Below are positions 38,399 to 46,840 of a stretch of DNA of 64,000 nucleotides, one piece after another (within the stretch, counting starts at the first letter, position 1; each line of letters begins with the position of its first letter). This stretch comes from a virus. The notes below the pieces were generated by a model. The model saw only the letters and a list, made by a program, of their open reading frames with translations, ran no database searches and had not been told where the DNA came from. The translations under genes and the position numbers were made by a program. The stretch spans positions 51,478 through 115,477 of IMG/VR virus record IMGVR_UViG_3300006931_000002, one strand, 5' to 3'.

Positions 38399-38677
38399 AT
38401 GCCGTGGATCAACAGGATTCGCGAGTCGACACATCCGGCTTCACGATGCAAGAAGCCGCCCGTCGGCGGATTTGCCGCCGGCTCGGTGTTCGAGTGTGAC
38501 GACTGCAAACGCCACTGGCGCTTCGACGGTCCCGGACAGCAAGACTGGACCGAGCTTCCTTCCGGTGCTTCCGACCCGGCTGAGACATGGTCGAACCTTC
38601 TCGTCGACCTCGACGAAGACGAGGCAACTGAGAAGCTGACAGCGTTCCTGACCGGCCCGGCATCCGACCAGCCGTGA
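38399..38677 (+). CDS. zinc-type hypothetical protein
   Basis: 92 residues, ATG start 15 bases after the previous gene. SVFECDDCKRHWRFDG is a half zinc ribbon; acidic helical end. Not recognised. Confidence 0.6.
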   Translation: MPWINRIRESTHPASRCKKPPVGGFAAGSVFECDDCKRHWRFDGPGQQDWTELPSGASDPAETWSNLLVDLDEDEATEKLTAFLTGPASDQP

Positions 38678-38826
38678 GCCTCCTTCTCGGCGCCTGCGAG
38701 GACTGCGGCCACGAGGTCCGCACCGGTCAGCGGCTCGACTATGTGATCCTCCGCGCCGGCCACCTTCGCCGCTGGTTCTGGTGGCACAGGGACTGCGACG
38801 ACCTCGAAGACCACCGGAACGGCTGA
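38674..38826 (+). CDS. 50-residue zinc-type protein
   Basis: GTG in a GTGA overlap. ACEDCGHEVRTGQRL and RWFWWHRDCDD form a plausible Cys/His zinc site. Last small gene before the terminase genes. Confidence 0.6.
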   Translation: MSLLLGACEDCGHEVRTGQRLDYVILRAGHLRRWFWWHRDCDDLEDHRNG

Positions 38827-38867
38827 GCCCCTGACCCATCGACCATGAACACCTGTGGAGCGTCCCG

Positions 38868-39413
38868 ATGCGGTGCCGAGGCAAGACAAAGGCCGGCGGC
38901 CAGTGCAAGAAGGACGCAATTCGCGGCGGACTGGTGTGCAACACGCATGGCGGTAGCGCCCCGCAGGTGAAGGCCAAGGCCGCGGTCCGCGCCGAGGTCA
39001 CCGCATGGGGCCTGACCGACGAGAAGGTCGACCCCGGGGAAACCCTGCTACGGCTTCTCGCCCAGTCGGCCCGCCGCGCCCAGGTCTACGCCGCCGAACT
39101 ACAAGCCAAGGTCGACGAGTTCGGCCTGGAGAAAGCCACGGTCGGTGTCGCCTTCGGCGAGGGCGGCCTGATGGGCGAGTACATTCGCGCGTTGGCCCAG
39201 CTCGAAGCCGACGAACGGGACCGCTGCGCGAACTTCTCCCGCCTCGCGCTGGCCGCCGGGCTGGAGGAACGTCGGGTCAAGCTGGCCGAACAGCAGGGCA
39301 GTCTGATCACGGACTTCCTGCGTGCGGTGATGGGCGACCCGGAACTTGGGCTGACCGCAGAGCAGCGGAGTGCGATGCCAGCCGTGATCCGGCGTCATCT
39401 CCACTCTGCGTAG
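38868..39413 (+). CDS. terS: terminase small subunit (putative)
   Basis: 181 residues, ATG start. The N-terminus, MRCRGKTKAGGQCKKDAIRG then CNTHGGSAPQVKAKA, is the Cys/His start typical of actinophage small terminases. The middle is helical, and the end has LAAGLEERRVKLAEQQGSLI and a last helix, as in that family. It recognises phage DNA for packaging and works with the large subunit 74 bases downstream. Confidence 0.8.
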   Translation: MRCRGKTKAGGQCKKDAIRGGLVCNTHGGSAPQVKAKAAVRAEVTAWGLTDEKVDPGETLLRLLAQSARRAQVYAAELQAKVDEFGLEKATVGVAFGEGGLMGEYIRALAQLEADERDRCANFSRLALAAGLEERRVKLAEQQGSLITDFLRAVMGDPELGLTAEQRSAMPAVIRRHLHSA

Positions 39414-39438
39414 TCGAAATCACCCGCTTGTGATCTTT

Positions 39439-39464
39439 GCGCCGGGGCTGAGACCCCAAGGCGC
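39439..39464. terminator. hairpin between small and large terminase genes
   Basis: GCGCC (39439-39443) with GGCGC (39460-39464), and inside it GGGG (39444-39447) with CCCC (39454-39457). The stem ends 24 bases before the terL start and may attenuate or be a processing site. Confidence 0.45.
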
Positions 39465-39487
39465 TCACGCTGCGTGGCGAGGGCCGG

Positions 39488-41101
39488 ATGTCGCTCCTGC
39501 CCGACGACCTCGTTGCCGCGTTTGAACTGGCCGCCGATGCGCTCGACGTCGACTCCCGCCAGCAGCAGTACCGCACCAACCCGGCGATGTGGATCGCCGA
39601 CCGGCTCGACGAGTATCTGTGGTCCAAGCAGGTCGACATCCTGACCGCGCTGACCCGACACCGCCGCGTCGCGGTCAAGTCGTGCCACGGTGCTGGGAAG
39701 TCGCACACTGCCTCCCGGGCGGTGGCGTGGTGGCTGTCAATCTGGCCGCCTGGTACTGCGTTTGTCGTCACGACCGCGCCGACGGCCAAGCAGGTTGAGG
39801 CGATCCTGTGGCGGTACATCGGGCAGGCCGCGAAGAAGGCTGACGCTGCGGGGAAGCCGCTCGTCGGCCGCGTTCTCACCACAGAGTGGAAGATCGACAC
39901 CGAGCTGATCGCGTTCGGCCGGAAGCCCGCCGACTACGACACCGAGGCGTTCCAGGGCATCCACGCCGAACACGTCCTCGTCGTCATCGACGAGGCGTCG
40001 GGTGTGCCCGAGCAGTTGTGGACCGCGGCCGACTCGTTGACGTCGAACGATGGCTGCGCACTGCTGGCGATCGGTAACCCGGCCGACCCGGCGTCATACT
40101 TCGCCAGGGCCTGCGAGTCATGGCACACGATCACCATCTCGGCGTTCGACACACCCAACCTGACCGGCGAGAAGGTCCCCGACCAGCTCCGCAAGGTGCT
40201 CGTCTCCAAGTCGTGGGTTGAGGAGAAGCGCACCGACTGGGGTGAGGACTCCCCCCTGTGGTCGGAGAAGGTTCTCGGCGAGTTCCCCACCGACGCCTCC
40301 GACCAGGTCGTCCGCTCCTCGGACCTCGCGAAGTGCCGGCAACCCAGCGACCGGGTGTACGCCCCGTCGGATCTGCTGCCCGTCGTCCTCGGCGTCGACG
40401 TTGGCGGCGGCGGCGACGAGACGGTGATCCGGGAGCGCCGCGGCCGGATGGTCGGACGCGAATGGCGGGACCGGAACGACAACACGATGACCGTCGTCAA
40501 CAACGTGCTCCACGCGATCGAGGTAACCGGGGCGACGCTGGTCAACGTCGACTCGATCGGCATCGGCGCCGGCGTGTGCGACCGGCTGAACGAGCTACGC
40601 GACCAGGGCAAGCATGCCGCCACCATCGTGGGTGTGAACGTCGGCCAGGCCGCGACCGACACCGAGCGGTTCGCGAACCTGCGGGCCGAACTGTGGTGGG
40701 TCATAGGCCGGCTGGGCTCCGAGCGGGGCGAATGGGACCTTGCCCCGGCCGAGTACTCGACTGACGGGGTGTGGCTGTCCGGGATGGAAAACCCGGATGC
40801 GGCGTGCGCCCAGTTGCTGGCGCCGAAGTGGTTTGCGGACATCAAGGGCCGCATCCAGATCGAGAAGAAGGACGAGGTCCGTAAGCGGCTGGGCCGCAGC
40901 CCGGACAACGCCGACGCTCTCCTTCTGTCGTTCGTCGACCTGCGCGGCGGCACGCAGTTCTTCATGGACCAGTGGTTCGCCCAAGAGGACGCCGCCGGCC
41001 CGAAGCCGCAGCTTCCGCCCGATGAGACCCCGGCCCCGTTGGGCATCGAAGACCTGTTCCCCGGCCAGACCTCACAGGACGGGTGGCGGAGGCCGCTGTG
41101 A
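39488..41101 (+). CDS. terL: terminase large subunit
   Basis: 537 residues, ATG start. ATPase domain: Walker A KSCHGAGKS (64-72) and Walker B VLVVIDEA (163-170). The RNase-H-like nuclease domain shows its acidic residues in LGVDVGGGGDE (D304), LVNVDSIGIGAG (D355) and SPDNADALLL (D473/D476). It pumps DNA into proheads and cuts concatemers. A portal gene follows, as expected. Confidence 0.96.
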   Translation: MSLLPDDLVAAFELAADALDVDSRQQQYRTNPAMWIADRLDEYLWSKQVDILTALTRHRRVAVKSCHGAGKSHTASRAVAWWLSIWPPGTAFVVTTAPTAKQVEAILWRYIGQAAKKADAAGKPLVGRVLTTEWKIDTELIAFGRKPADYDTEAFQGIHAEHVLVVIDEASGVPEQLWTAADSLTSNDGCALLAIGNPADPASYFARACESWHTITISAFDTPNLTGEKVPDQLRKVLVSKSWVEEKRTDWGEDSPLWSEKVLGEFPTDASDQVVRSSDLAKCRQPSDRVYAPSDLLPVVLGVDVGGGGDETVIRERRGRMVGREWRDRNDNTMTVVNNVLHAIEVTGATLVNVDSIGIGAGVCDRLNELRDQGKHAATIVGVNVGQAATDTERFANLRAELWWVIGRLGSERGEWDLAPAEYSTDGVWLSGMENPDAACAQLLAPKWFADIKGRIQIEKKDEVRKRLGRSPDNADALLLSFVDLRGGTQFFMDQWFAQEDAAGPKPQLPPDETPAPLGIEDLFPGQTSQDGWRRPL

Positions 41102-41373
41102 GCATCTGGAGTTCCCTCACCCTGCCAGAGCCGATCCGCGACATCGACGGCCACGAACTCGACGTGGCCCGCACCGGGATGCATCCAGCCGCAGCGCCTT
41201 CTGGCTATGCGGTCCGGATCGCCGCCTCGGACCCCGCTGTCGTGCCCGATGTGTACGTCGAACTGTCCGAACAGGACGCGGCCCGGCTGCGGGATGCACT
41301 GACAGCCGCGCTTGCCGAGAACGCCGAGAATGCCAGACGCTGGCGTGAGATAGCCGAGCAGGCCCGGCACTGA
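41098..41373 (+). CDS. hypothetical protein between terminase and portal
   Basis: 91 residues, GTG in a GTGA overlap with terL. Beta-rich first part (YAVRIAASDPAVVPDVYVEL) and a C-terminal helix. Not recognised; small genes are common at this place. Confidence 0.65.
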   Translation: MSIWSSLTLPEPIRDIDGHELDVARTGMHPAAAPSGYAVRIAASDPAVVPDVYVELSEQDAARLRDALTAALAENAENARRWREIAEQARH

Positions 41374-41394
41374 CCTGAACGCCGCGGAGGGCCG

Positions 41395-43527
41395 ATGTCC
41401 TCCCGTAGCCGTCGCCGCGCCCAGCAGCGCCGCCGCCTCGACAAGGCCAGCTACGCGGCCGGCGCCCGTGCGATTGGCGCGCAAACCCGGGACATGTCCG
41501 CGCAGGCCAATGCCCTAGCAACGATGCAGTCCGGGATGCCGATCGGATCCTACGAGCCGCTTCCCCGCGAGCTGCCCTACACGGTGCCGTTCGGCCCGCT
41601 GACCCCCCTGCCGCCCTACGGCATCGACCCGCTACGGCCTGATGGCCGCAGTGATCCGCGGGCCTGGGAATATCCGGTCGGCTGGAACATTCCAGGCGGC
41701 GAACACAGGCTCATCCCGTTCGACACGCTACGGGCGGCAGCGCGGACCGACATCGTCCAGGACTGCATGCGGGTCATACGGACGGAAATCTGCGGCCTCG
41801 ACTGGGGTATCGCCGTTTCTGAGGATGCGATCGCCACTGCGGCCGAGTTGGGTGGGCTGCGGCAGACGGAGGCGAAGCAGCAGCTCCGCGAGAAGCTGGC
41901 CCCGCAGATCGCGAAGGCCCGGGACTTCTGGCAGATGCCCGACCCGCGTGAGGGGCTGTCCTTCTCGGACTGGCTGTGGATCGGCCTCGAAGAAGTGTTG
42001 ACATTGGATGCGTGGCCGCTGTTCCCGCAGCTGACCTACGGCAACGAACTGTTCGCACTGTGGAACATCGACGGCAGTGTCATTAAGCCGCTGTTGGACG
42101 GCTACGGCCGCCGGCCCGAACCTCCGGACCCCGCCTTCCAAGAGATCATGTATGGCTTCCCTCGGGGCGAGTACAAGGCTCCGGTCGGGAATGACGGCAC
42201 CGTCGAGGGCGGGCGCACCGCCGACGAGCTGATCTACAACGTTCGGAACAAGCGGGTCCACTCCCCCTACGGCTTCGGCCCGGTTGAGAACGCCTTGGTG
42301 CGGATCAACCTGTGGATGAAGCGCGCCGAGTGGATGACCCGCCAGTTCGACTCGTCCGCGCTGCCCCTGGCACTCATGGAACTTCCGGAGACGGTCCGGA
42401 TGACTCCGGATGAGATGCAACGCTGGCGCCGGTCGATCAACACCCAGCTTGCCGGGGATCTCGCGGAGCGGCAGCGGATTCAGATCGGCCTGCCAGGTGG
42501 GAAGCTCGCGAAGTTCGCGGACAACTCGGAGCTGTACAAGCCCGAGTACGACACGTACATCGTCAAGCTGATCTGCGCGTCGTTTCAGGTGACCCCGGCG
42601 GAGATCGGGTTCATCGAAACCGGCGGACTGGGTGGGGCGAGCTATCACGAGGGTCAGGAGAACATCCAGTACCGGAAGATGATCCTGCCGTGGGCGAAGT
42701 GGCTGTCCGGCATCTTCAACATGATCAACCGCCGGTATCTGGGTTTGGACCCGGCGATCGAGTTCCGCTTCCTCGGATTGGAAGAAGAAGACGAAGCCGC
42801 CGCCGACGCGGTCCTTCTGTCCCGCGTCGAATCGGGCCGGATGACGTTGAACGAGGCCCGCGACGAGATGGGCCTAGCCCCCTATGCGGACATGCCCGAA
42901 GCAGACGAACCCTACATCCTGTCGAGGATGGGCCCGCAGTTCATCCGCGGGTTGCAGGAGCAGCAGGAAGCCCAGGGTGAGGCGGTCAAGGCCGGCGCCG
43001 AGGCGGCGAAAGCGAACCTTGCGGCCGGCAACCTGCCCTCCGGCAAGCCGCTGAACACGCCGAAGGGCGAGCGGGAGGACGGCGACGAGCAGACCCCGGA
43101 CGAAGGCAGCCCGGACGCCGGCTCGAAGCCCCCAGCACAGGGCAACGCGAAGTCCGGCGACACACAGAAGCCCGTGAAGGGTGCGGAGAAGTCCGCCGCG
43201 GTCGCCGAACTCGACGCCTTCGCCAACTGGGCCCGCAAGCTCGCCAAGGGGCAGACGAAGGCCCGGCCGTTCACGTTCACCGCTGTCCCTGACGAAACAG
43301 CGAAGACGTTGAACCATCTCGTCGCCGACGACTCCCCCGCCGACGCCGCAAGCCTGGCGAAGGCAACCGCGGCCGAGCTGCGCAAGGCTGGCGGTGGTGG
43401 CGGGGGGCGAGCCGAAAGCCCGCCCCCGGGATCGGGAGCGGGCAGCGTGGCTGGGCTTCCAAGCCCACGACCAGCTAGGGCCACGGATGGCCGGGCACGT
43501 CTCCCGGGCCGCATCTGGGCTTATTGA
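41395..43527 (+). CDS. portal protein
   Basis: 710 residues, ATG start. Residues 100-480 carry the portal core (VQDCMRVIRTEICGLDWGIA, RNKRVHSPYGFGPVENALVR, DTYIVKLICASFQVTPAEIG, GRMTLNEARDEMGLAPY). A long acidic/Lys-rich linker and a helical end follow. From the G-run at 43402-43407 onward, the frame becomes Pro/Gly/Arg rich, while the +1 frame continues a good protein. The true C-terminus may thus be a fusion to the next frame through a +1 shift. Forms the 12-subunit DNA channel. Confidence 0.92.
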   Translation: MSSRSRRRAQQRRRLDKASYAAGARAIGAQTRDMSAQANALATMQSGMPIGSYEPLPRELPYTVPFGPLTPLPPYGIDPLRPDGRSDPRAWEYPVGWNIPGGEHRLIPFDTLRAAARTDIVQDCMRVIRTEICGLDWGIAVSEDAIATAAELGGLRQTEAKQQLREKLAPQIAKARDFWQMPDPREGLSFSDWLWIGLEEVLTLDAWPLFPQLTYGNELFALWNIDGSVIKPLLDGYGRRPEPPDPAFQEIMYGFPRGEYKAPVGNDGTVEGGRTADELIYNVRNKRVHSPYGFGPVENALVRINLWMKRAEWMTRQFDSSALPLALMELPETVRMTPDEMQRWRRSINTQLAGDLAERQRIQIGLPGGKLAKFADNSELYKPEYDTYIVKLICASFQVTPAEIGFIETGGLGGASYHEGQENIQYRKMILPWAKWLSGIFNMINRRYLGLDPAIEFRFLGLEEEDEAAADAVLLSRVESGRMTLNEARDEMGLAPYADMPEADEPYILSRMGPQFIRGLQEQQEAQGEAVKAGAEAAKANLAAGNLPSGKPLNTPKGEREDGDEQTPDEGSPDAGSKPPAQGNAKSGDTQKPVKGAEKSAAVAELDAFANWARKLAKGQTKARPFTFTAVPDETAKTLNHLVADDSPADAASLAKATAAELRKAGGGGGGRAESPPPGSGAGSVAGLPSPRPARATDGRARLPGRIWAY

Positions 43528-43894
43528 TGCGGAGGCAGTGGCGCGGGCCCTCGCGTCCCGCTGGCCGTCGGGGACGACCACCGACCCGGCAGTACTGCGG
43601 GCTGAGATTCGGATGATCCTCGACCAGCATGCCCGTAAGGGTGTGCTCGGCCCGGCACTCGCCGAGGTCTACCGGGCGGGATGGAAGGCGGGCGAGGTAG
43701 CGGCAGACGACGCAGTGGCGCGGGTGAAACCGACGGCGCCACCGACAGTCGCAGTGCCGCTACACCACCAACCGACACCCGCGTTCAAGGCCGCGAAGCC
43801 TGACGACGCCGGGCGGAAACGTGAACTGCGCGACCTCGACCAGCTCATGCGCGAAGCGCCCGGCGCCCCACGTGGTGGCCGCAGCATCTTCTGA
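43394..43894 (+). CDS. head protein segment (MuF N-terminal-like), overlapping portal
   Basis: 166 residues from GTG 43394, overlapping the portal gene by 134 bp. Protein-like sequence begins just at the G-run (GGEPKARPRDRERAAWLGFQ), so it is likelier a portal extension than a separate start. Residues 55-105 (VLRAEIRMILDQHARKGVLG, LAEVYRAGWKAGEVAADDAV) resemble the N-terminal part of actinophage MuF head proteins. The end LDQLMREAPGAPRGGRSIF looks natural. The rest of MuF appears at 44701 after an inserted HNH gene. Confidence 0.65.
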   Translation: MVAGGEPKARPRDRERAAWLGFQAHDQLGPRMAGHVSRAASGLIDAEAVARALASRWPSGTTTDPAVLRAEIRMILDQHARKGVLGPALAEVYRAGWKAGEVAADDAVARVKPTAPPTVAVPLHHQPTPAFKAAKPDDAGRKRELRDLDQLMREAPGAPRGGRSIF

Positions 43895-43897
43895 GAC

Positions 43898-43940
43898 CGT
43901 GCTGGCGTCGGGACCTTGAGGCGGCCACGACGCCAGCACG
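43898..43940. terminator. 12-bp hairpin after the head segment
   Basis: CGTGCTGGCGTC (43898-43909) pairs perfectly with GACGCCAGCACG (43929-43940), loop 19. It stands between the forward head segment and the leftward HNH gene, so it can terminate both. Confidence 0.6.
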
Positions 43941-43961
43941 CACAACCCGGCTATCGCTTCC

Positions 43962-44645
43962 TCAACGCGGAAGGGGGTCGTGGTCCGGCGGGAAAGCCAG
44001 CGCCAAAAGGGCCTCCGGGTCCTCCACGAGCATCCGGGCGCGGTCCTCGCATCGGCAACCCTCCTGTCGATGTCGATACTGCGACCTGCTGGACATCGGC
44101 CTACCGCAGAACACGCATTCAGCGCCATCCTCGTGGGACGTGTACACATGCCTGTGGTCCCCGTCGAGAATCCCGATTGTCGACCCGCGAGCGCTATTGC
44201 ATGGCTGACAGGCCGCACGACCATTGGGAAGTACGCGCGCGCCTTTTCTGCTGGCGGGGCGTACATGTTCGAAGGTGGCGGCGGCGGTTCCTGGCGCAGC
44301 ACCCTCGATCGACAGCGGAACTCCACAGTGGCAGCAGGCCGGCCCGTCGCGCTCCAAGATCCACGCCAGAATTCGGTTTGAGTTCGACGTGGGCATGTGG
44401 ACGGTCGCGGTCCCGGCTTCAATGCGGGTGGCGCGCGCTTGGTTGCATGGCGCACAACTTGGCCGGATGTTGAGGGCTTGGTAGGTGCCACCTGCGCTCG
44501 GTGGTGTGATGAGTTCGGCGACAGCGGCAACCGTGCCGGACGTGAGGCCGTTGATGGATAGGCGGGCGCCGCAGCTCCAGCATCTGCCACTGGTCGTTCG
44601 CAATGCGCGTTCGAGGTTGCGCCGCTTGCGCCGATCGTCGGCCAC
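43962..44645 (-). CDS. double HNH endonuclease-like protein
   Basis: 227 residues, leaderless GTG at 44645. Two HNH-type units: the first has CWSCGARLSI, AVAELITPPSAGGTY and NIRPSCAPCNQARA; the second CCHCGVPLSI, TFEHVRPASRKGARV and NGRAACQPCNSARG. In the first unit the active-site His is Leu (ELITP versus EHVRP), so only the second is expected to cut. A third Cys set (ECVFCGRPMSS) follows. It is the only leftward gene of the head module, inserted between two parts of a head protein. Confidence 0.82.
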   Translation of the reverse strand: MADDRRKRRNLERALRTTSGRCWSCGARLSINGLTSGTVAAVAELITPPSAGGTYQALNIRPSCAPCNQARATRIEAGTATVHMPTSNSNRILAWILERDGPACCHCGVPLSIEGAAPGTAAATFEHVRPASRKGARVLPNGRAACQPCNSARGSTIGILDGDHRHVYTSHEDGAECVFCGRPMSSRSQYRHRQEGCRCEDRARMLVEDPEALLALAFPPDHDPLPR

Positions 44646-44651
44646 GTCACC

Positions 44652-44657
44652 ATTCTA
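44652..44657 (-). promoter_or_regulatory. TAGAAT -10 element of the leftward HNH gene
   Basis: On the minus strand TAGAAT ends six bases before the GTG at 44645, with no ribosome site. It shares GGTAGAATGG with the element at 38186. Confidence 0.6.
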
Positions 44658-44700
44658 CCTGCGGGAACAGGCTCGATCATGTGACCTTGGCGGGTGACCT

Positions 44701-45483
44701 GTGGCCACACCGGTCGTAGACGCCTCAATCAACTGGGATGCGTGGACCCCGGGTTCCATCCCCGCGGCCCGTCAAGCATCCAAGCTGGACGAGCTGATCG
44801 CCACCGCCGTCGGCCGCAACCCGAACTGGTCCGACCGGGCAGCACAACGCGGCAGCCTGCTCGCCTCGATCGAGGACCACCGTCTTGACCGTCTGGCCGC
44901 TGCGGTGACTGATGCGGTAGCCCGCGGCGACTCGGCCGACACCCTGGCCCGCACCCTGCGCGGAGTGTTGGACGACCCCCAGTGGGCCGGAATGGTTGCC
45001 ACTACTGAGATGGCGCGGGCGATGACAGCCGCGTCGATGGAGTCGTACAGGACGTCGGGCGTTGTTGAGGCCTACTCGATCCTCACGGCTAACGACGTCA
45101 GGGTGTGCCAGGACTGCCAGACCAACCAGGACGACGGGCCGTACCCGCTCGACACCGACCCACCCGCCGGCATTTGCCCCACCCATCCGGGTTGCCGATG
45201 TGCAGTGATCGCCGACACGATGCCGCTGGCCGACGCGCAGGCCATGGGCTACGTCCCTGGCATCTCCTCCGGCGCACTCGACGACACGCTGGGCAACGCC
45301 GAGGCTGAGGCGGAACCAACCGAACCGGCACCCCCACCGCCGGTCGACATCGCCCAGCACGACACCGTAGGCAGCACCCGCCACATGGATCCGTCCGCGG
45401 TCGCCGCCGCCCTGGCAGCACTCGGCGCCCGGCGGCAGGCACAACAGGACACCGCCGACGAGGAAGACGACGACGAGGAGTAG
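44701..45483 (+). CDS. MuF-type minor head protein (C-terminal part)
   Basis: 260 residues, GTG start. VDASINWDAWTPGSIPAARQ, then DR..AVARGDSADTLARTLRG and ATTEMARAMTAASMESYRTS. The MuF Cys/His end follows (RVCQDCQTNQDDGPYPLD then GICPTHPGCRCAVI). An acidic tail follows. In related phages this region is joined to a segment like the 43394-43894 frame, so the HNH gene has probably split one gene in two. MuF proteins bind the portal inside the head. Confidence 0.82.
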   Translation: MATPVVDASINWDAWTPGSIPAARQASKLDELIATAVGRNPNWSDRAAQRGSLLASIEDHRLDRLAAAVTDAVARGDSADTLARTLRGVLDDPQWAGMVATTEMARAMTAASMESYRTSGVVEAYSILTANDVRVCQDCQTNQDDGPYPLDTDPPAGICPTHPGCRCAVIADTMPLADAQAMGYVPGISSGALDDTLGNAEAEAEPTEPAPPPPVDIAQHDTVGSTRHMDPSAVAAALAALGARRQAQQDTADEEDDDEE

Positions 45484-45486
45484 CCG

Positions 45487-45780
45487 GTGGGCACGCTCGT
45501 CGATCTGTTCGGATGGCCCAACGGGAGCGTGCTGACCAACCTGATCGCCTCGCTGATCTGGGGCATGCCGGCCGCTGGACTGGCCGTCTGGCGTGCCCGT
45601 GTGCATCTCCGCCGACTTCACGGCCGCCACGACGCCCACGAACAGGCCGTGGCAGCATTGCACGCCGAAGTGAAGGTGCTGCGCCAAGAGCGTGTCGCCA
45701 CGATGCCGCCCGTCGACTACCGGAAGCTGCTCGACGAAGTCGAACGGCAGAAACGACGCAACGGGCACGGAGGCTTGTAG
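45487..45780 (+). CDS. small membrane protein with coiled coil
   Basis: 97 residues, GTG start. A membrane span lies at about 13-35 (GSVLTNLIASLIWGMPAAGL), then a basic helix and coiled coil (AVAALHAEVKVLRQERVATM). Similar genes often sit near MuF in actinophages. Function unknown. Confidence 0.65.
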   Translation: MGTLVDLFGWPNGSVLTNLIASLIWGMPAAGLAVWRARVHLRRLHGRHDAHEQAVAALHAEVKVLRQERVATMPPVDYRKLLDEVERQKRRNGHGGL

Positions 45781-46178
45781 TGGCCGACCAGCCCGCCCAC
45801 CGGCCCTACACCGCCGAAGACCTCGGCCTCGATGACGAGCTGACGCCGATCGACGTCGACCCCCAGCTTGTCCAGGTCGACCGGGTCCACTATCAAAGGC
45901 CACGGTCGGAAGAGAAGGTTCTCGCGCTGATGGACAACCCGGAGGCCCGCGAAGCCCACCCGGTGCTGATCGGCGTGCGCAAGAGCGGATCTCTCCTGTC
46001 TGTTGACGGCCAGCACCGTCTTGAGGCAGCCATGCGGCTCGGAGATGAGTCGGTGCCCGCCCGCGCGTTCCTCTCCGACGGGTGGAAACAGGAACGAGAC
46101 GTCTACCTGCGGCTGGCCCAGTTCCACGAGGCGATGCACGCCCAGACCACAGGCGACGGGGATGGCGATGCGGGCTGA
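45780..46178 (+). CDS. ParB-N-domain-like protein (short)
   Basis: 132 residues, GTG overlapping the previous stop by one base. RVHYQRPRSEEKVLALMDNP then VDGQHRLEAAMRLGDESVPA gives the GQHR motif of the ParB N-terminal fold, as in the longer protein at 198-1106. Probably a DNA-binding or nuclease-like phage protein; role unknown. Confidence 0.75.
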   Translation: MADQPAHRPYTAEDLGLDDELTPIDVDPQLVQVDRVHYQRPRSEEKVLALMDNPEAREAHPVLIGVRKSGSLLSVDGQHRLEAAMRLGDESVPARAFLSDGWKQERDVYLRLAQFHEAMHAQTTGDGDGDAG

Positions 46179-46389
46179 CCCGGACGACCTTGCCGCCCGC
46201 GTCCACGCCGTCCGCCTCGCCCTGACCTGCGACCCATCCCCGTTGGGGATCATCCTCGCTGACGTGCTGCTACCGATGGCGGTCGACGTGCTGGACGCAG
46301 ACCGGCCCAACTATCGGCGACTACAGGCCCTCGGGGACCTTGTCGGCCGGTGTGAGGCCGCGGTCGGACTGCCCACGCTGGTCGGCTAA
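46168..46389 (+). CDS. small helical protein
   Basis: 73 residues, ATG 46168 (46162 is alternative) with GACGGGG upstream. All-helical (LAARVHAVRLALTCDPSPLG). Not recognised. Confidence 0.6.
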   Translation: MRADPDDLAARVHAVRLALTCDPSPLGIILADVLLPMAVDVLDADRPNYRRLQALGDLVGRCEAAVGLPTLVG

Positions 46390-46399
46390 GGAGGCTGCC

Positions 46400-46618
46400 A
46401 TGAGCTGGACCCGGCGGGGCTATCCGAGCAAGGGCGAACCTGTCGCGGACCTGCCTGAGCCGCCTACCGGACCCGGGCCAGGTGCCCGCGGGCTGGTGTC
46501 GCTCAACCCGCCGCCACCGATTCCGGTTGAGCGCAAACCTGACGGAACGCCGCCGCCCGACTTTGACGGCCGACCTTATAGAGGCACGGCGGGCCTCAAA
46601 GCCCGGGACGCCGGCTAG
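46400..46618 (+). CDS. Pro-rich protein
   Basis: 72 residues, ATG with AAGGAGG upstream. Pro/Gly rich and probably disordered. The region 46619-46740 after it has a small hairpin (ACCTC...GAGGT at 46682-46695) but no gene I can support. Confidence 0.6.
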   Translation: MSWTRRGYPSKGEPVADLPEPPTGPGPGARGLVSLNPPPPIPVERKPDGTPPPDFDGRPYRGTAGLKARDAG

Positions 46619-46740
46619 CACGACTCGACCCGCCGCCCTCTCCCACCATTCTGTCCCAGCCCTCGCGCGGCTGGTCCTTCAACCTCCCGCGAGGTGGTTT
46701 CGCCGCAGGTCGGGACAGGTCCGGAATGGCCGACAAGGGG

Positions 46741-46761
46741 TAGAATCGAACACGGGTTCGC
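46741..46761 (+). promoter_or_regulatory. TAGAAT promoter overlapped by a LexA box
   Basis: TAGAAT (46741-46746) is directly followed by TCGAAC-ACGG-GTTCGC (46746-46761), which matches CGAAC-N4-GTTCG at every fixed base. LexA bound here would cover the transcription start of the zinc-array endonuclease gene. A 90-base leader with further small hairpins follows. Confidence 0.7.
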
Positions 46762-46840
46762 ATAAGCGAGCGGCCCGAGGTGGTGTTACGAGCACCAACC
46801 CCGGGCCTGACCGCACCACCTGTCGAGAGGTGTAACGGCT

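Noticed and set aside
39934-41484. 516-codon open frame on the minus strand
   Set aside because: Shadow of the large terminase gene, which has all catalytic motifs.
198-46178. ParB partition system
   Set aside because: Two proteins have a GQHR motif, but no ParA ATPase or clear centromere array is present, so plasmid-style partition is not claimed.
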